Below are positions 38,241 to 50,473 of a stretch of DNA of 64,000 nt, piece after piece. The DNA is taken from assembly GCA_020465985.1 (NCBI GenBank), contig JAANYP010002658.1, positions 310,001-374,000 on the forward strand, written 5' to 3'. The first letter of the stretch is position 1, and the number at the start of each line of letters is the position of its first letter. This stretch comes from Centrapalus pauciflorus. Taxonomy: Eukaryota; Streptophyta; Magnoliopsida; Asterales; Asteraceae. Below the pieces are notes generated by a model. That model was given only the letters and a program-made list of their open reading frames with translations, was not told the origin of the DNA and did not search any database. The position numbers and the translations under genes were made by a program.

Positions 38241-39872
38241 TAGGGCTGGCAATGGATGGATTGGATTGGATTTGGATCATGATCCAACAGATCACTGATC
38301 CAATTAAGTGGATCATGGATTTGATCCATTAGCCAATGGATCATGATCTGATCTATGATCCAATTATTTTGACAGATGGATCATGATCTAGATTGACCCA
38401 TTTAATTTTTCAATTTTCAGCTATGGACCATCCTACCCTACCCCACGTTGACCTACCCTTCAACTGCCCATCCCATCCCACCCCTCAACCTACCCACCCT
38501 ACCTTACTCGTACCCTTACCCACCCCTACCCTTACCTACCCTACACCTACCAATACCCTTAACACTATCCATCCATCCCTACCCTACCCACCTTTACCCT
38601 ATACCTACTCTACCCTACCTACCCACCCACCCCTACCACGCACTTACCTTTTGCCTACCTTACCCCATACCCTACCCTACCCTACCCCACTCCTACCACG
38701 CCTTACCTACCCCCCGCTTCACCCTATTCCACCCACTGCCACCCCACCTACCTTACCTCCTACTTACCCTACCCCTACCTACCCCAACCCCCACCCTACC
38801 CCACCCTTACCCCTACCACTACCTACCCCTACCCCACCGCCACCCACCTACCTTACCTCCTACCTACCCTGCCCCCTACTACCCCCCACCACCCTACCCA
38901 ACCCCTACCCTACACCTACCCCAACCCCTACCCTACCCCTACCCCTACCTACCCCCCCTCAACCGCCACCCCCGCCGCTACCTTACCTCCTACCATACCC
39001 TGCCCCTACCCTCCCCACCCACCACCTACCCCACCTACCATCCTACCTAACCCTACCCATTACCTACCCTTACCCTACCTACCCTACCCTACCTACCCCC
39101 ACCCCACCACCACCACCCACCTACCTACCTCCCCTCCTACCCCCGCCCTAACCCCCCCTACCCCTACCTGCCCCCTAACCCTACCCTACCCCACCACCAT
39201 CCCACCTTACTCCTACCTACCTAACCTTACCCTACCCTACCTAACCACCCCACCATCACCACTCACCTACCTTTCCTCCTACCCTACCTACCCCACACCC
39301 CTACCCCTACCCTACCCCACCGCCACCCCACCTACCTTACCTTCTACCTACTCTACCCCCTACCTACCTAACCCCTACCCCTACCACCCTAACCCCACCT
39401 ACATATACCCTACCCGACCCTAACCCTACCCTACCCCACCCCTACCTTACCTTACCTACCTACCACTCACCGCTACCCCACAACCTTACATCCTACCCCA
39501 ACCCCTAACCTACCCACCCCCTGCCCAGGGTTGGTAGGTAGGGGTAGGGTAAGGGTTTAGGGTAGGAGGAGGTGTGGGGGTAGTGGTAAGGTACGATAGG
39601 GGTAGGGGTAGGTTGAGGTAGGGTATGTAGGTAGAGAGTAGGGTGGGGTAGGTTGAGGGTTTGGTGTTGTGAAATAAATTAATGTGTACTTTTTTAAATA
39701 ATTGGATCGATCCAGATGGATCATGGATCGATCTATTTGTTGATCCAGATCCATGGATCAATTTATTGGATCTTCGAATGGATTATTGGATTGATTTCTT
39801 TGACCCATTAAACATAAAGTTGGATTTGGATTGGATCGGATTTGGATCAAAAGTGACCCATTGACAGGCCTA
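38241..39872. mobile_element. hAT-type foldback with a CCCTACC satellite
   Basis: The ends TAGGGCTGGCAATGG and (inverted) TAGGCCTGTCAATGG are bounded by a perfect 8-bp duplication, GTTTGATT (38233-38240 and 39873-39880). The three paralogous flanks (43935, 52617, 57285) have one uninterrupted GTTTGATT. The arms are GATCCA-rich. The middle holds about 1.1 kb of (CCCTACC)n-like DNA (38430-39525), then flips to about 130 bp of GGGTAGG on the same strand (39526-39660). The long Pro/Thr/Tyr-rich open frames (252 and 200 codons) are satellite translation and not a gene. Confidence 0.9.
38430..39525 (+). repeat. CCCTACC-type degenerate satellite
   Basis: Hexamer and heptamer variants of CCTACC/CCCTACC run for about 1.1 kb with almost no G on this strand. 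Imperfect higher-order units of roughly 120-170 bp (CACCGCCACCC...TACCTTACCTCCTACC) recur. It is not the plant telomere repeat CCCTAAA. Confidence 0.9.
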
Positions 39873-39880
39873 GTTTGATT

Positions 39881-42105
39881 ATTAAGTTAAAAGTTTCTAT
39901 GTGCTCATGAATAGTGATGATAGATTCCTTTCGTATGTCATCACCTCAGAAAAAAAGGTTCTAATCTTTATGCACTTTTGCTGATAATGTAACCCGTATA
40001 TTTATATTCGATGGCTTGTTAAACATTTCGAACTTTGTTTGACAAAGAGTATCATAAAAACTACAATGGCTTGAACACTTGTCTTTCTAAATTATCTGTC
40101 AAAACTGTGTTCAGCTTTCCTTTTACATCGTCAGTGACATCTTCAGTAAGAGCATCCAAGTTTTCAGTGTGTTTCAAATGTCTTTCAAGGCCATTTTTAT
40201 GATCTATACATCTTTGGTATCTGTTGTATCCGACATTGGGTAGGCTAATCCACAGTATTTGAATCCATCATTGTAAAATGTGACTCGAATATTGGTGACC
40301 CGAGCGAACGTGAAACCGGTCCGACGAGGTGGAAAAGGCTCCAATGTGATTTTTGATGTGATAAGTTTTTGTCCTGAGCTGTAGTTGGGCTCGACCCATT
40401 ACTGGTTATAGTTTCAATAGGGTTTTGCCTTTCGTCTATAGATTGTAATTGATAGCTATGGTTTATGTACTCTCTTCGATTGATTAACTCTAATAAAAGA
40501 ATACTCCTCTTGCCTGTGGACGTAGGTCTATTCAACCGAACCACGTAAATCTCACATGTTCTTGTGTGTGTGCTTGTGTGATCATTTCATAACAATCGCC
40601 ACACACATTAAAATCAGGTAATGATCGCCCAAAGGGAGACTAGCATGGCCACACAAAAGTTGTCATTTATTCTCTTCTGTTATGTACAATCTTCTAGTAA
40701 TTAAGATTTACTTTTTGTTAAATACAGAAGAAAAAAAAAAAGTCCTTTTCTTCCCCAGTATTCCCCCAAAAGACTTGAGACTCATTTATTTCTCCTAGGG
40801 GTCCCGTTCCATATTTCATATAGATAGAAATATTTTACTATTATTATATGTTAAATGAGACCAAAAGGACGAAATGGACATAATATTATAGATTCTAATA
40901 GAGGAGATAACGATGTGGAAAACAAGACAGGAATTCTTTTCCCATTGGCCAAGATTTGAAAATTCGACCTATAGTACAATTGAGCATGTTTTATATAAGA
41001 TTCATGGACATGATGTGAATGTCATGGCTTGGACATAAGTATTATTATTCTTTTGTGAAATCAGCCATGTGAATTAGCATTCAAACCCAGGTTATTCAAA
41101 CCTCTAAGGCTTGCTATCATGAGCATTGCTTTTTTAGATCAGCACCTAGACACAATTATCAATTTTCTTCTCTTTTTGCACATTGTTCATGCCGTGCACT
41201 TCTCTAGAGATCTGCACAAACACACAGTAAAACTGCACTTGTTGGGTTTATGTTTTGGCTGCCATATTATGCAGAAAGGTGGCTGTTTGGCATCTTACAC
41301 TGCCTGCATCATTTTCTATTTCTTGATACAGGACTGCATATATATGTGCAAGCATTTATATTCATGGCATTTTTACTTCCTTTTTTAATTGTGCAGAAGC
41401 GATTCCGCTTACCACATGTGAAGCATTAAAGTCTAGAATTTTTAGTTCCTTTGTTGTGGGTTGATGGTATGTGATTTTTATGGATTTGTTTTAGTATCCT
41501 GATAATTACAAAGGTATACTCGAATTCTTGAATCCACTTGTTTAGATGTTTTTGAACGAATTGTACATAGATGTCTTGCCTTAAATTTGGCGATGTGTGT
41601 TACTGAGCTAAAAAAACTCTCAAGCAATCGCATTCTTATTTTCGAGGGGTTAGTTTTTCCACAGTTGTGACCTGCTGGTATTTCTGGACCAAGAAGTTGA
41701 CTGAAGTTTGGTGCATGGTATTCCAAATAAAGGTTACGGTTTCAGGGTTCGTTTGGTCAATTTCCATTTCGGGAACACTTCCGCTTCACTTTTGTGGATT
41801 TCTTCTCCTCTGTCATTGGCAACTGCATGATCGTCCATGAGTAAAGTTTTTATGTTTTGTTATTCAAATTGAGCAATTGTTTTCTTCAGTGTTCTTTTGA
41901 TATCTTTCCTTACAACAAAACATCAGAAGTAATTGTTGGGGTTAATATGCAGCTGTCTGAAATCTTATCTGATGTCATATTATTACTTCTTTTCTTAATT
42001 TTTTAAAATATTCTAACATTTGTTAGCAACACTTTGAACTAGGCATAAAATATGCTACTGTTAACGATATCTCAAATATTATATTGTTACTGAAATATAC
42101 CTTTA
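39881..42105. other. duplicated spacer A
   Basis: No gene. It matches 52622-54869 through almost its whole length, including the copia-LTR-like block at 40222-40594. The open frames on either strand (82-99 codons) are conserved only because the DNA is duplicated. Confidence 0.65.
40222..40594 (+). mobile_element. copia LTR remnant (solo), copy A
   Basis: It begins TGTTGTATCCGACATTGGG and ends TTTCATAACA. The downstream part carries AATAAAAGAATACTCC, TGTGGACGTAGG and CGAACCACGTAAATCTC, motifs typical of the R/U5 region of plant Ty1/copia LTRs. No internal element sequence or clear target duplication flanks it. Homologues: 52959-53330 and a truncated one at 58126-58275. Confidence 0.65.
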
Positions 42106-42557
42106 GCTATGGTGCAAGTAAATGCAGGAAACTTGATGTTGCAAAGGAACTTTTTCATGATCTACATGTGAAAGGTTTGGTACCAAATGTTCAGACATAT
42201 ACAGTGTTGATTGGTAGCTTTTGTAGGGAAGGTCTATTGTGGGATGCGAAGCAGTTGTTTCTAACAATGGAAGAGAGTGGTTGTCCTCCTAACGATGTCA
42301 CTTATCGTGTTATTCTTCAAGGATATATGAAGAACAAGGAGTGTGGTGATGTGGAGATGCTTTTACAAGAAATGGATGGAAAAGATTACTCACTCGATGC
42401 TTCGATTTCTTCACTGCTACTTGAGCTAATCGCAAGTGGATCATTGAAAACCACTCTTCTTAAATTAATCGGTAAGCTTGTGCAAAAAGAATTGATGGAC
42501 ACTTCTAGTTTTTCTTATAGGAAGCATTCTAGAAGAGAAACTAATTGTCGAATCTAG
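42106..42557 (+). pseudogene. detached C-terminal copy of the PPR gene (A')
   Basis: The frame is open for the last 150 or so residues of the PPR protein, from YGASKCRKLDVAKELF to the stop TAG at 42557, about 3.5 PPR motifs. There is no in-frame ATG or transit peptide upstream. Homology begins abruptly after CTTTAG at 42105, inside what is a PPR motif in the full genes. It shares CRKLDV, MEESGCPPND and YRKHSRR with gene B and not with neighbouring gene A. Its own private change is ASISS. It is probably non-functional unless spliced to an upstream exon. Confidence 0.8.

Positions 42558-43818
<1,261 letters not shown>

Positions 43819-43869
<51 letters not shown>
43819..43869. repeat. (TA)n microsatellite
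   Basis: Right-hand TA array of the foldback, followed directly by the duplicated flank (CTGAAGTAGAATTC). Confidence 0.95.
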
Positions 43870-43871
<2 letters not shown>

Positions 43872-44352
43872 TGAAGTAGAATTCTGTTTTGCTAATTTCA
43901 TGGAGACCGACAGTTACATATTCTTTGTATTTTCTTTGTTTGATTATTAAGTTAAAAGTTTCTATGTGCTCATGAATAGTGATGACAGATTCCTTTCTTT
44001 TGCCATCACCTCAGAAAAAAAGTTCTAATTTTTGTTCACTTTTGCTGATGATGTAACCTGTATATTAAAATTCGATGGCTTGTTAAACATTTTGAACTTT
44101 GTTTGACAGAGAGTATCATAAAACTACAATGGCTTGAACACTAGTCTTTCTAATTCATCTGTCAAAACTGTGTTCAGCTTTCCTTTTACATCTTTAGTGA
44201 CATGTTGCTCTGTATGTTTCTCATGTTTATTTTGTTGGTGATTTATAACCAATGTGTAATGTGATAAACTTGTTTGACCAAAATAATCTTACTACTTATT
44301 GAACAAGTTGGGATGGTGCGGAGTGCACACTTGTTCGAGAGTACTTTTTATA
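43870..44352 (+). other. rest of repeat unit 2; end of duplication A
   Basis: Non-coding flank matching 52551-52860 and 57211-57650. Homology to 57650 ends near 44338 (CACACTTGTTC). Confidence 0.65.
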
Positions 44353-44357
44353 TATAT

Positions 44358-46180
44358 TGTAACTTCGTCTTTTGGACCTGGTACATGTAATTATTTTTGT
44401 GGATAATTATCTTATTAATATTGGGTTGGTCCAATTATATCCCGTTTCGTGGATTGATACGTGTCGGGATTGGGTTTGCGTGTCATCGGGTTATAATTTT
44501 AGCGGATGGATTATGTTTTTGGATTCACGAGATTAAATGGGTTAAATGGGCATAAATAGTGAAAATGTGATATCGGGTTCGGGTTAATGGGTTCGGGACC
44601 AGCCTAAAATAGAAACGTACATATATGTTACCTCCTTTTCACCCTTACCCATTCTTGAGAGTGAACCCTAAAGGTGTAGTGTGTGTGTTTGAGGAGTTCC
44701 AGCAGCAAGAGATCAAATTGAGCTACCAATTTGGTGGGAAGATCTTGGATTAATCTGATCAGCTTCACCTCCCTTGTGTTCTTGAAGTTGTGAGGTAAGG
44801 ATTCTTGTTCCCTATCTTGTAGGAGTTGAGTTATGAGTACCCAAGATTGGGGAATTGGTTATTAGATGTTGTATAGTGATTATTTGCATCCTAGAGGTTG
44901 TATGTGAAGCTGGAAATCGAATTGAAAGGAGTTTTGGTACTCCTGGGTGGAGCTGAAATCGCAGGTCAGAGATGGAGTTTTCACGGTGTCGCGACGCGAC
45001 CACCAGAGGGTCCGCGGCGCGACCAACAGCCTGCAGGAGAAATCCGAGTTTTATCTCATAAAAAAAGTTTGGGTCGAATTAGTGTCGGGTATCCTTCGGG
45101 ATTGCTCGGGTTGGGTTTGTTTGGGTCCGGGGTCTCGTTGGGACTGCTTTGAGTCGGGTTTTGGGTCGGGTCCGGGCATCGGTTGAGTTCGTTTCCGTAG
45201 GGTCGGTCGGGTCCGAGTCGGTTTCGTGTTAATATGGGATTGTTGTGTGTGTAGCGGTTGGATTGTGATTGACCGGTTATGATTCCGTGGTTACAGGGAC
45301 TAGCGGACAGCGGGCCGGATTTGATCAGGGTGTTCAAACTTCGGGATCTCAGTCAGGTGAGTACTCGAGTTCTTTCTAAAACGCGCGCCGTCTTTTATGT
45401 TTAGTCGTGTAGCTATACTTGTGCGTGTTATATATATGAGTCAGGGACGTGAACCTCAGGTATATTCTACTTCCTTATACATGTTATGTATGAGATATGA
45501 GATCGATTCTAGGGGTCCGTGATGTGTTCCATACGGACAGTGAGTCACGAAAGGGATCGCGCGGGCTGATTGTCCCTAACAGTCCTTGGGGCGTATATAT
45601 ACGGCAGGGCCTGTAGCCGGGTCGCTCCTGTGCTACAAGGTTATTGCCGCTCACTGTTGTGTGCGGTGTGTCGGCCGGGGAAGGGTCCCCACAGGGCTTG
45701 TGTATTCTTCCGATCTCATACTTGTGTTTATATATCTGAGATGTGTGTGGGACAACAGGGACATGGACATGGACTGTGTGCTATGTGATATGTGTTATGT
45801 GCAGTGTCAACCCTCGTATGCTCACGGGTTTTATAGCTCATGTCTTCGAGTCTGACATGTTCAAGGAATCAGAAGGGATCGCAGCCGCAGAGATAGGTTC
45901 GGGGCTGGCTTGAAGAATTATTGTCTGTTCGTGTAATGTGTAATATTGCATGGGACAGTTGTTTGGGGATGGGGTATCTGATAGTTAGGGTTAATATGTT
46001 AGTTCAATCTGGGATTCCGAATGTACTGTATTGTGTTTAACCTTTATGTATGAAGTTTAAAGTTTTAAATTAGCCGTAATCTGCATTATCCTATGACACG
46101 TGTGTTACAAACCCGTTGCGTTATTGCCATTTATGATATTTGGTTAACGTGACATTTCCGGGATCGGGAGGGGTGTTACA
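44358..46180 (+). mobile_element. solo LTR, about 1.8 kb, between the two duplicated blocks
   Basis: It starts TGTAACTTCG and ends GGGGTGTTACA, with TATAT on both sides (44353-44357 and 46181-46185); the duplication is plausible but low-complexity. Internal signals are LTR-like: TATA-like ACATATATGTTACC, a leader with ACCCTAAAGGTG, and TGAGGTAAGGATTC. No primer-binding site or coding region adjoins either side. GGGTGTTACA is a common 3' LTR end of plant Ty3-type elements. Open frames of 70-90 codons have no domain. Confidence 0.7.
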
Positions 46181-46185
46181 TATAT

Positions 46186-46217
46186 ATATATACATATATA
46201 TATATATACACACAAAG

Positions 46218-46284
<67 letters not shown>
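46186..46284. repeat. (TA)n-rich microsatellite
   Basis: TA runs with CACACAAAGATACA interruptions, pure from about 46222. Confidence 0.9.
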
Positions 46285-46285
<1 letters not shown>

Positions 46286-46979
46286 GAGATAATTTTAGAA
46301 CCTAAATTTTTGTAGAATTATAGAATCAATTTCGTCCATAGATTAGGTTAATCTAATGGTTTTAATTAAACAGATTAAAAGTAGAATTAGTAAAAAAAAA
46401 AAGATTGATATTGATAAATTTTTTACTTCGGGTAAAATTATCAAAGATTGGTAATAGTAAAAATATTGATATTAGCAAACTATATCCTATTTTCAAAATT
46501 AAAATGACATTAATAGGATTAATATTTTTGATCAAAAAAATTATACCATAAAAACGAGAATTTTATACTTTTTAATACGAAACAGTCATGATATATCTCT
46601 TTTGGAAAAAAAAAATTTACATGTTTATTTTTTGTAAAAGAAATTAACCATGTGAAATTTAATATATCATAACGAGATCGTTTAATATCGAAGTAACAGT
46701 GTAACACCATATTTCATATATTCAACGTTACATATTTTATGTGATTACTATTGTATTTCATATATATCATATATTTAACACTATATATATACATAACATA
46801 AAATATTTAAAGAATGTGATTACTATTAAAATTTATCATTCGAGATTTGATACAAATATTTAATGTTTATATTTATATAGATTGATTGGACCGGTCATGA
46901 TAAATTTTATTTCAAAATTTTTTTACACTTTATATTTTTTTGAAAAAAAAATTGTGAATGTTATAGTAGCACTATTAAT
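46285..46979. mobile_element. one-sided bead-3-type element and AT-rich remainder
   Basis: After the TA array, TTTTAGAACCTAAATTTTTG, GAATCAATTTCGTCCATAG and GGTTAATCTAATGG match the terminus of 31056-32286. One degenerate tandem unit follows. The matching right terminus is absent, perhaps lost at the duplication breakpoint near 46980. Confidence 0.55.
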
Positions 46980-47904
46980 TCTAGGGGGAGACTGAGTTTT
47001 TAAATAACAAAGAAATGGATTTAACCTAAGATTTTAAATCCTTACAGAAATCTGCGAACCAAACACATGATTTTAAATGCAAATCACAATGAATCCTAGA
47101 AAATCCACAAACCAAACGTCCATTCGTAATAACTAAAATTCAAATTTCAATTTTTATGAATCTCATTTCACGAATCAAATGACACATTAGGTTACGTTGA
47201 GGGTTCCAAAAAAAAAAAAAGAATAGGTTTAGATGTCATATATATTATTTGATTGAATGCTTCAAACTAAATATATAGAAATCATTAATTTTATTAGAAA
47301 TTCATCCAAGGGTTTTGTGTTTCTTCCTTGTTTTTCACTTTTTTTTTTCAAATTCATACCCAAAACTATATGCATTTTAAAACCTATATACAATCCAAAC
47401 ACACCCTAAATTGTTAATGGTAAAGAATGAAAATTAAATTTAGTGATCTCTGGTTTCGTTTTCAAAATAAATAAAAAAATTGTTGTTTTTCATGTCAATA
47501 TTGGTTTATATAATTAATCGCCAAGAAAATGTGTGTAAGCTTTTTTATATAAAAAAAGAGTTAATTACAAAAATGGTCCCTGTGGTTTGGTCCAGATTTT
47601 GGATTTGGTCACTGATCTTTCAATTTTACAATTTTGGTCATTATTTTGATGGTTTGCTTTCAATTTTGGTCCCTCCCTCAAACGTCCGTTACCTCTTACC
47701 GTCTAATGGCATCATGTGCAAGTCATGTGAGGGTATTTTTGTAATCTTCCCCTACCCTCTTACTTTAATTACCTTGATATTTGTACTGATGATTAACCAA
47801 ACCTGACCCTTTCAATCTCGTCCCCATGGTTTGAGAAAATTAATCAGAGCTTCTTCATCTTCTTCGTGATCATCTGGAGTTTTGAAGGTTAGGGCGAAGT
47901 AACA

Positions 47905-48854
47905 ATGGCTACTCAATGCAAGATTCGTGGTCAATATGATGCTTTTGATCCAAATGTTGCTTATCGTAAGTTTGTTTTTATCGATATACTCTAGATTTTT
48001 TTTCTTAATGTGTTTTTAAATGTCATTGTTAGTAGTTAAGTTTCTTTTTTTTTATCACAGAGAATGAACCAACTATGTTTACGTTGAAGATATTTCATGG
48101 TGGAGTTTTTACAAGATACCCTAGGAGATATGTTAATGGAAAAGTGGATTACATAGATAATATTGATTGTGATATGTTTTCTGTACATGAGTTGATTTAC
48201 ATAATGGAAGAGTTAGGTTATGTTCAAAATGAAAGTGATAAAATGTTCTACAACTTTGAAAAACCAGAGCTTGACTTAGACTATGGGTTGCATGCCTTGG
48301 CAAGTGATTTGGATGTGTTAGTATTGGGAGGATATGTTGGTGAGTATAAGGTAATCGATTTATACACTGAACATGGCACAACTATTTGGAACATGGCAAC
48401 AAATGGGGAGCAGGTTGCTCTACCAGAAAGTTGGGTTCACAAATGTTATTTGCTCGAAACTTGGAAGAAAGTATATAGCTACAAAATTGATCCAATCAAT
48501 GGCAGTCTGTTGTGGCCAAAGTCTACTTGTCCAACTACACGTACACCACCAATTCATCATACACAAGTGGGTAGGCCCAAGAAAAAGAGAAGGAAGACTA
48601 GTGATGAGATGAGTCAAGCAATTGTAAGAGATGACAGTTTGGCTAGGTTTGGACAAACAATAACATGTGCTAAATGCCACAACATTGGGCATAACTCTAG
48701 GAGTTGCAATGGACAGCAGATGGAATCTGGAAGTCATGTGGAGAGTGTGGGTGGCAGGAAGTGTTCCAAGTGCAAGGGTACAGGTCACAATGCAAGGAGT
48801 TGTAAGCTTCAATCAGGGAAAGACATAGACAAGGATGCACATGGGCAGGGGTGA
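47905..48854 (+). CDS. MURA-derived protein: PB1-like domain plus two zinc knuckles, transposase core deleted
   Basis: Exon 1 is 47905-47965 (MATQCKIRGQYDAFDPN), with donor GTAAG. The acceptor TATCACAG ends at 48060 and exon 2 is 48061-48854. The spliced protein is 284 aa. Residues 26-110 or so (MFTLKIFHGGVFT, YVNGKVDYIDN, SVHELIYIMEELGY) match the PB1-like N-terminal domain of plant Mutator-like proteins. The C-terminal part has the usual post-transposase segment (CYLLETWKKVYSYKIDPING), a basic stretch (RPKKKRRKTSDE, a possible nuclear signal), and two CX2CX4HX4C knuckles (CAKCHNIGHNSRSC, CSKCKGTGHNARSC). The MULE transposase (DDE) domain that normally lies between is missing, yet frame and splice sites are intact. 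It may be a simple deletion derivative or a protein that still binds element ends. Confidence 0.82.
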
Positions 48855-49097
48855 TGAAAAAGTTGGAAGGCATTTACATACCTCATTTTTTTGGGTTTAA
48901 AAACACTATTGGGTCTGTAACTTGAAATTTGTGTTTTTTTGTTTACTTTGTGGTTGCTGCCAATATGTTGGGTATGTAACTTAACAATCTTTGGTTACTT
49001 GATGTTTATGTTTAATGAGTAATGGTAAAACATATTTAAAGTATCCTTTCTCTTGCATTATTCATTCCTTGTTTTTGTACTAATTAATATGCTTTAA

Positions 49098-49302
49098 AAT
49101 AACAACAAAAGACAGGTTCAACTTGAAGCCAAATTCATCTTGTATTACTTTCATTCATAACCAAAATGTCATTAAAAAGCAGCAGCCTTACATTGAAAAA
49201 TAACAACAAAAGACAGGTTCAACTTGAAGCCAAATTCATCTTGTAGTACTTTCATTCATAACCAAAATATCATTACAAAAGCAGCAGCCTTACATTGAAA
49301 AC
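49098..49302. repeat. 102-bp tandem direct repeat in MULE-3
   Basis: Two head-to-tail copies beginning AATAACAACAAAAGACAGG and ending CAGCCTTACATTGAAAA, with few differences. It lies between the convergent genes, so it may belong to their 3' ends. Confidence 0.85.
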
Positions 49303-49360
49303 CTAAAAAATACTACACACAATCTTGACAACAAAAAGCCATACATTATCACTAAAATCT

Positions 49361-49714
49361 TTAAACCCACATTATGATGATTGCAAATAAAACCCAGCTA
49401 ACAAAAACTACTAGCTTCAACCTACAGGCTTCATCTTTGCTGGATTTTAATGATGCTTCAAGTTCATTTCTTGCTCTTAATAGTCCAGGAATTATCTCCT
49501 TTGATCGGTTGCACATTGGTGGGTCAAACCAACCAATAAACCTGCACGTTGATCCCTACAAAAACAACATGAAATTTTTACAAAACCCTACAAATCACTA
49601 ACAAAGTATCGAAGCACTTACTTGTCTCGAACATGAAAAAAACCTCCTTCCTGGATTATTTGATGTCCATGAAGTTTTTATCAAAGCATGGAAGCCGCAT
49701 TCGCATATCACCAT
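49361..49714 (-). CDS. GRF-type zinc-finger protein with C-terminal membrane segment, 95 aa, 2 exons
   Basis: Exon 1 is 49714-49622 (MVICECGFHALIKTSWTS, 31 codons), the donor is GTAAGTG and the acceptor TTTTTGTAG. Exon 2 is 49555-49361 (64 codons plus TAA). The pattern C-E-CG, PGRRFFSCS, STCRFIGWFD is a GRF zinc finger with Cys at about 4, 6, 27 and 35. It is followed by PPMCNRSKEIIPGLL, a short charged helix (ARNELEASLKSSKDE) and a hydrophobic tail (VVFVSWVLFAIIIMWV). Such GRF-plus-helix-plus-membrane proteins are common in plant repeats. It lies convergent to the MURA-derived gene within the same terminal repeats, in the place of a second MULE gene. Its role is unknown. All four Cys and both splice sites are intact. 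Confidence 0.78.
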
Positions 49715-50032
49715 TGAAGTTACTCTATCTTCTCTGTGAAATGAAGAAATGAGGAAGATGATGTTTTAGGAGAGAGAAACGTAAAACAAATAAATGAGGA
49801 AGATAAAAGTTATTAAAGTAAGAGGGTAGAGGGAAGATTACAAAAATACCCTCACATGACTTGCACATGATGCCATTAGACGGTAAGAGGTAACGAACGT
49901 TTGAGGGAGGGACCAAAATTGAAAGCAAACCATCAAAATAATGACCAAAATTGTAAAATTAAAAAATCAGGGACCAAATCCAAAATTTGGACCAAACCAC
50001 AGGGACTATTTTTGTAATTAACACTAAAAAAA

Positions 50033-50360
50033 AGGGTTAAGTACCATTTTGACCATCCAACTTCCAGATTTGTCCTATTTAGCCACTAAACTATTTTTTG
50101 TCCTGATTTAACCACTAAACTTTGTTTAATGTTCTATTTTGGGAAAAATGAATAAAACTAATGGCTAAATCGCTACAAAATATGATAGTTTAGTGGCCAA
50201 ATCGGGACAATTTTCAGTGGTTAAATCGGTAAACAGAATGTTTAGTGGCTAAATATGTATACAAAAAATAGTTTAGTGGTTAAATCGAAACAAAAAATAG
50301 TTTAATGGCTAAATCAAAAAAAAATTTAAAAGTTGGATGATCAAAATAACACTTAACCCT
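50033..50360. mobile_element. MITE beside MULE-3 (MULE-like ends)
   Basis: A 328-bp element starting AGGGTTAAGTACCATTTTG and ending AAATAACACTTAACCCT, flanked by A-runs. The interior repeats GTTTAGTGG(T/C)(T/C)AAATCG motifs. It sits between MULE-3 and PPR gene B and is absent from copy A. Confidence 0.8.
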
Positions 50361-50473
50361 AAAAAAAAAAAATGCTAAAGCTTCAATGGACTTGGAAACA
50401 GAGAAGGTCGTGTCAACTTCCCAATTAACTCCTGAAAATATTTGAACAAACTGTGTGGGTGACGACGACGACG

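Larger units (their letters stand above)
47558..50024. mobile_element. MULE-3: two-gene Mutator-like element
   Basis: The terminal inverted repeats are about 210 bp (47558-47767 and 49815-50024), starting GAGTTAATTACAAAAATGG and GTGTTAATTACAAAAATAG. The flanks are A-rich and the 9-bp duplication cannot be read exactly, but the paralogue at 35989 shows an unbroken poly-A site. Inside are two convergent spliced genes: a MURA-type protein without transposase core (plus) and a GRF zinc-finger protein (minus). This convergent layout recalls maize MuDR. A 102-bp direct repeat (49098-49199 and 49200-49302) lies between the genes. Confidence 0.88.

Noticed and set aside
38393..39151. 252-codon open frame, and a 200-codon one in another frame
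   Set aside because: Translation of the CCCTACC satellite: almost only Pro, Thr, Tyr, Leu and Ser, no ordered domain, and open in more than one frame because of composition.
38430..39660. Interstitial telomere
   Set aside because: The unit is CCCTACC/CCTACC, not CCCTAAA, and the array is bounded by hAT ends with an 8-bp target duplication.
40245..40544. 99-codon minus-strand frame conserved at 52982-53293 and partly at 58148
   Set aside because: Antisense of a duplicated copia LTR remnant. Conservation follows from segmental duplication, and no protein family fits.
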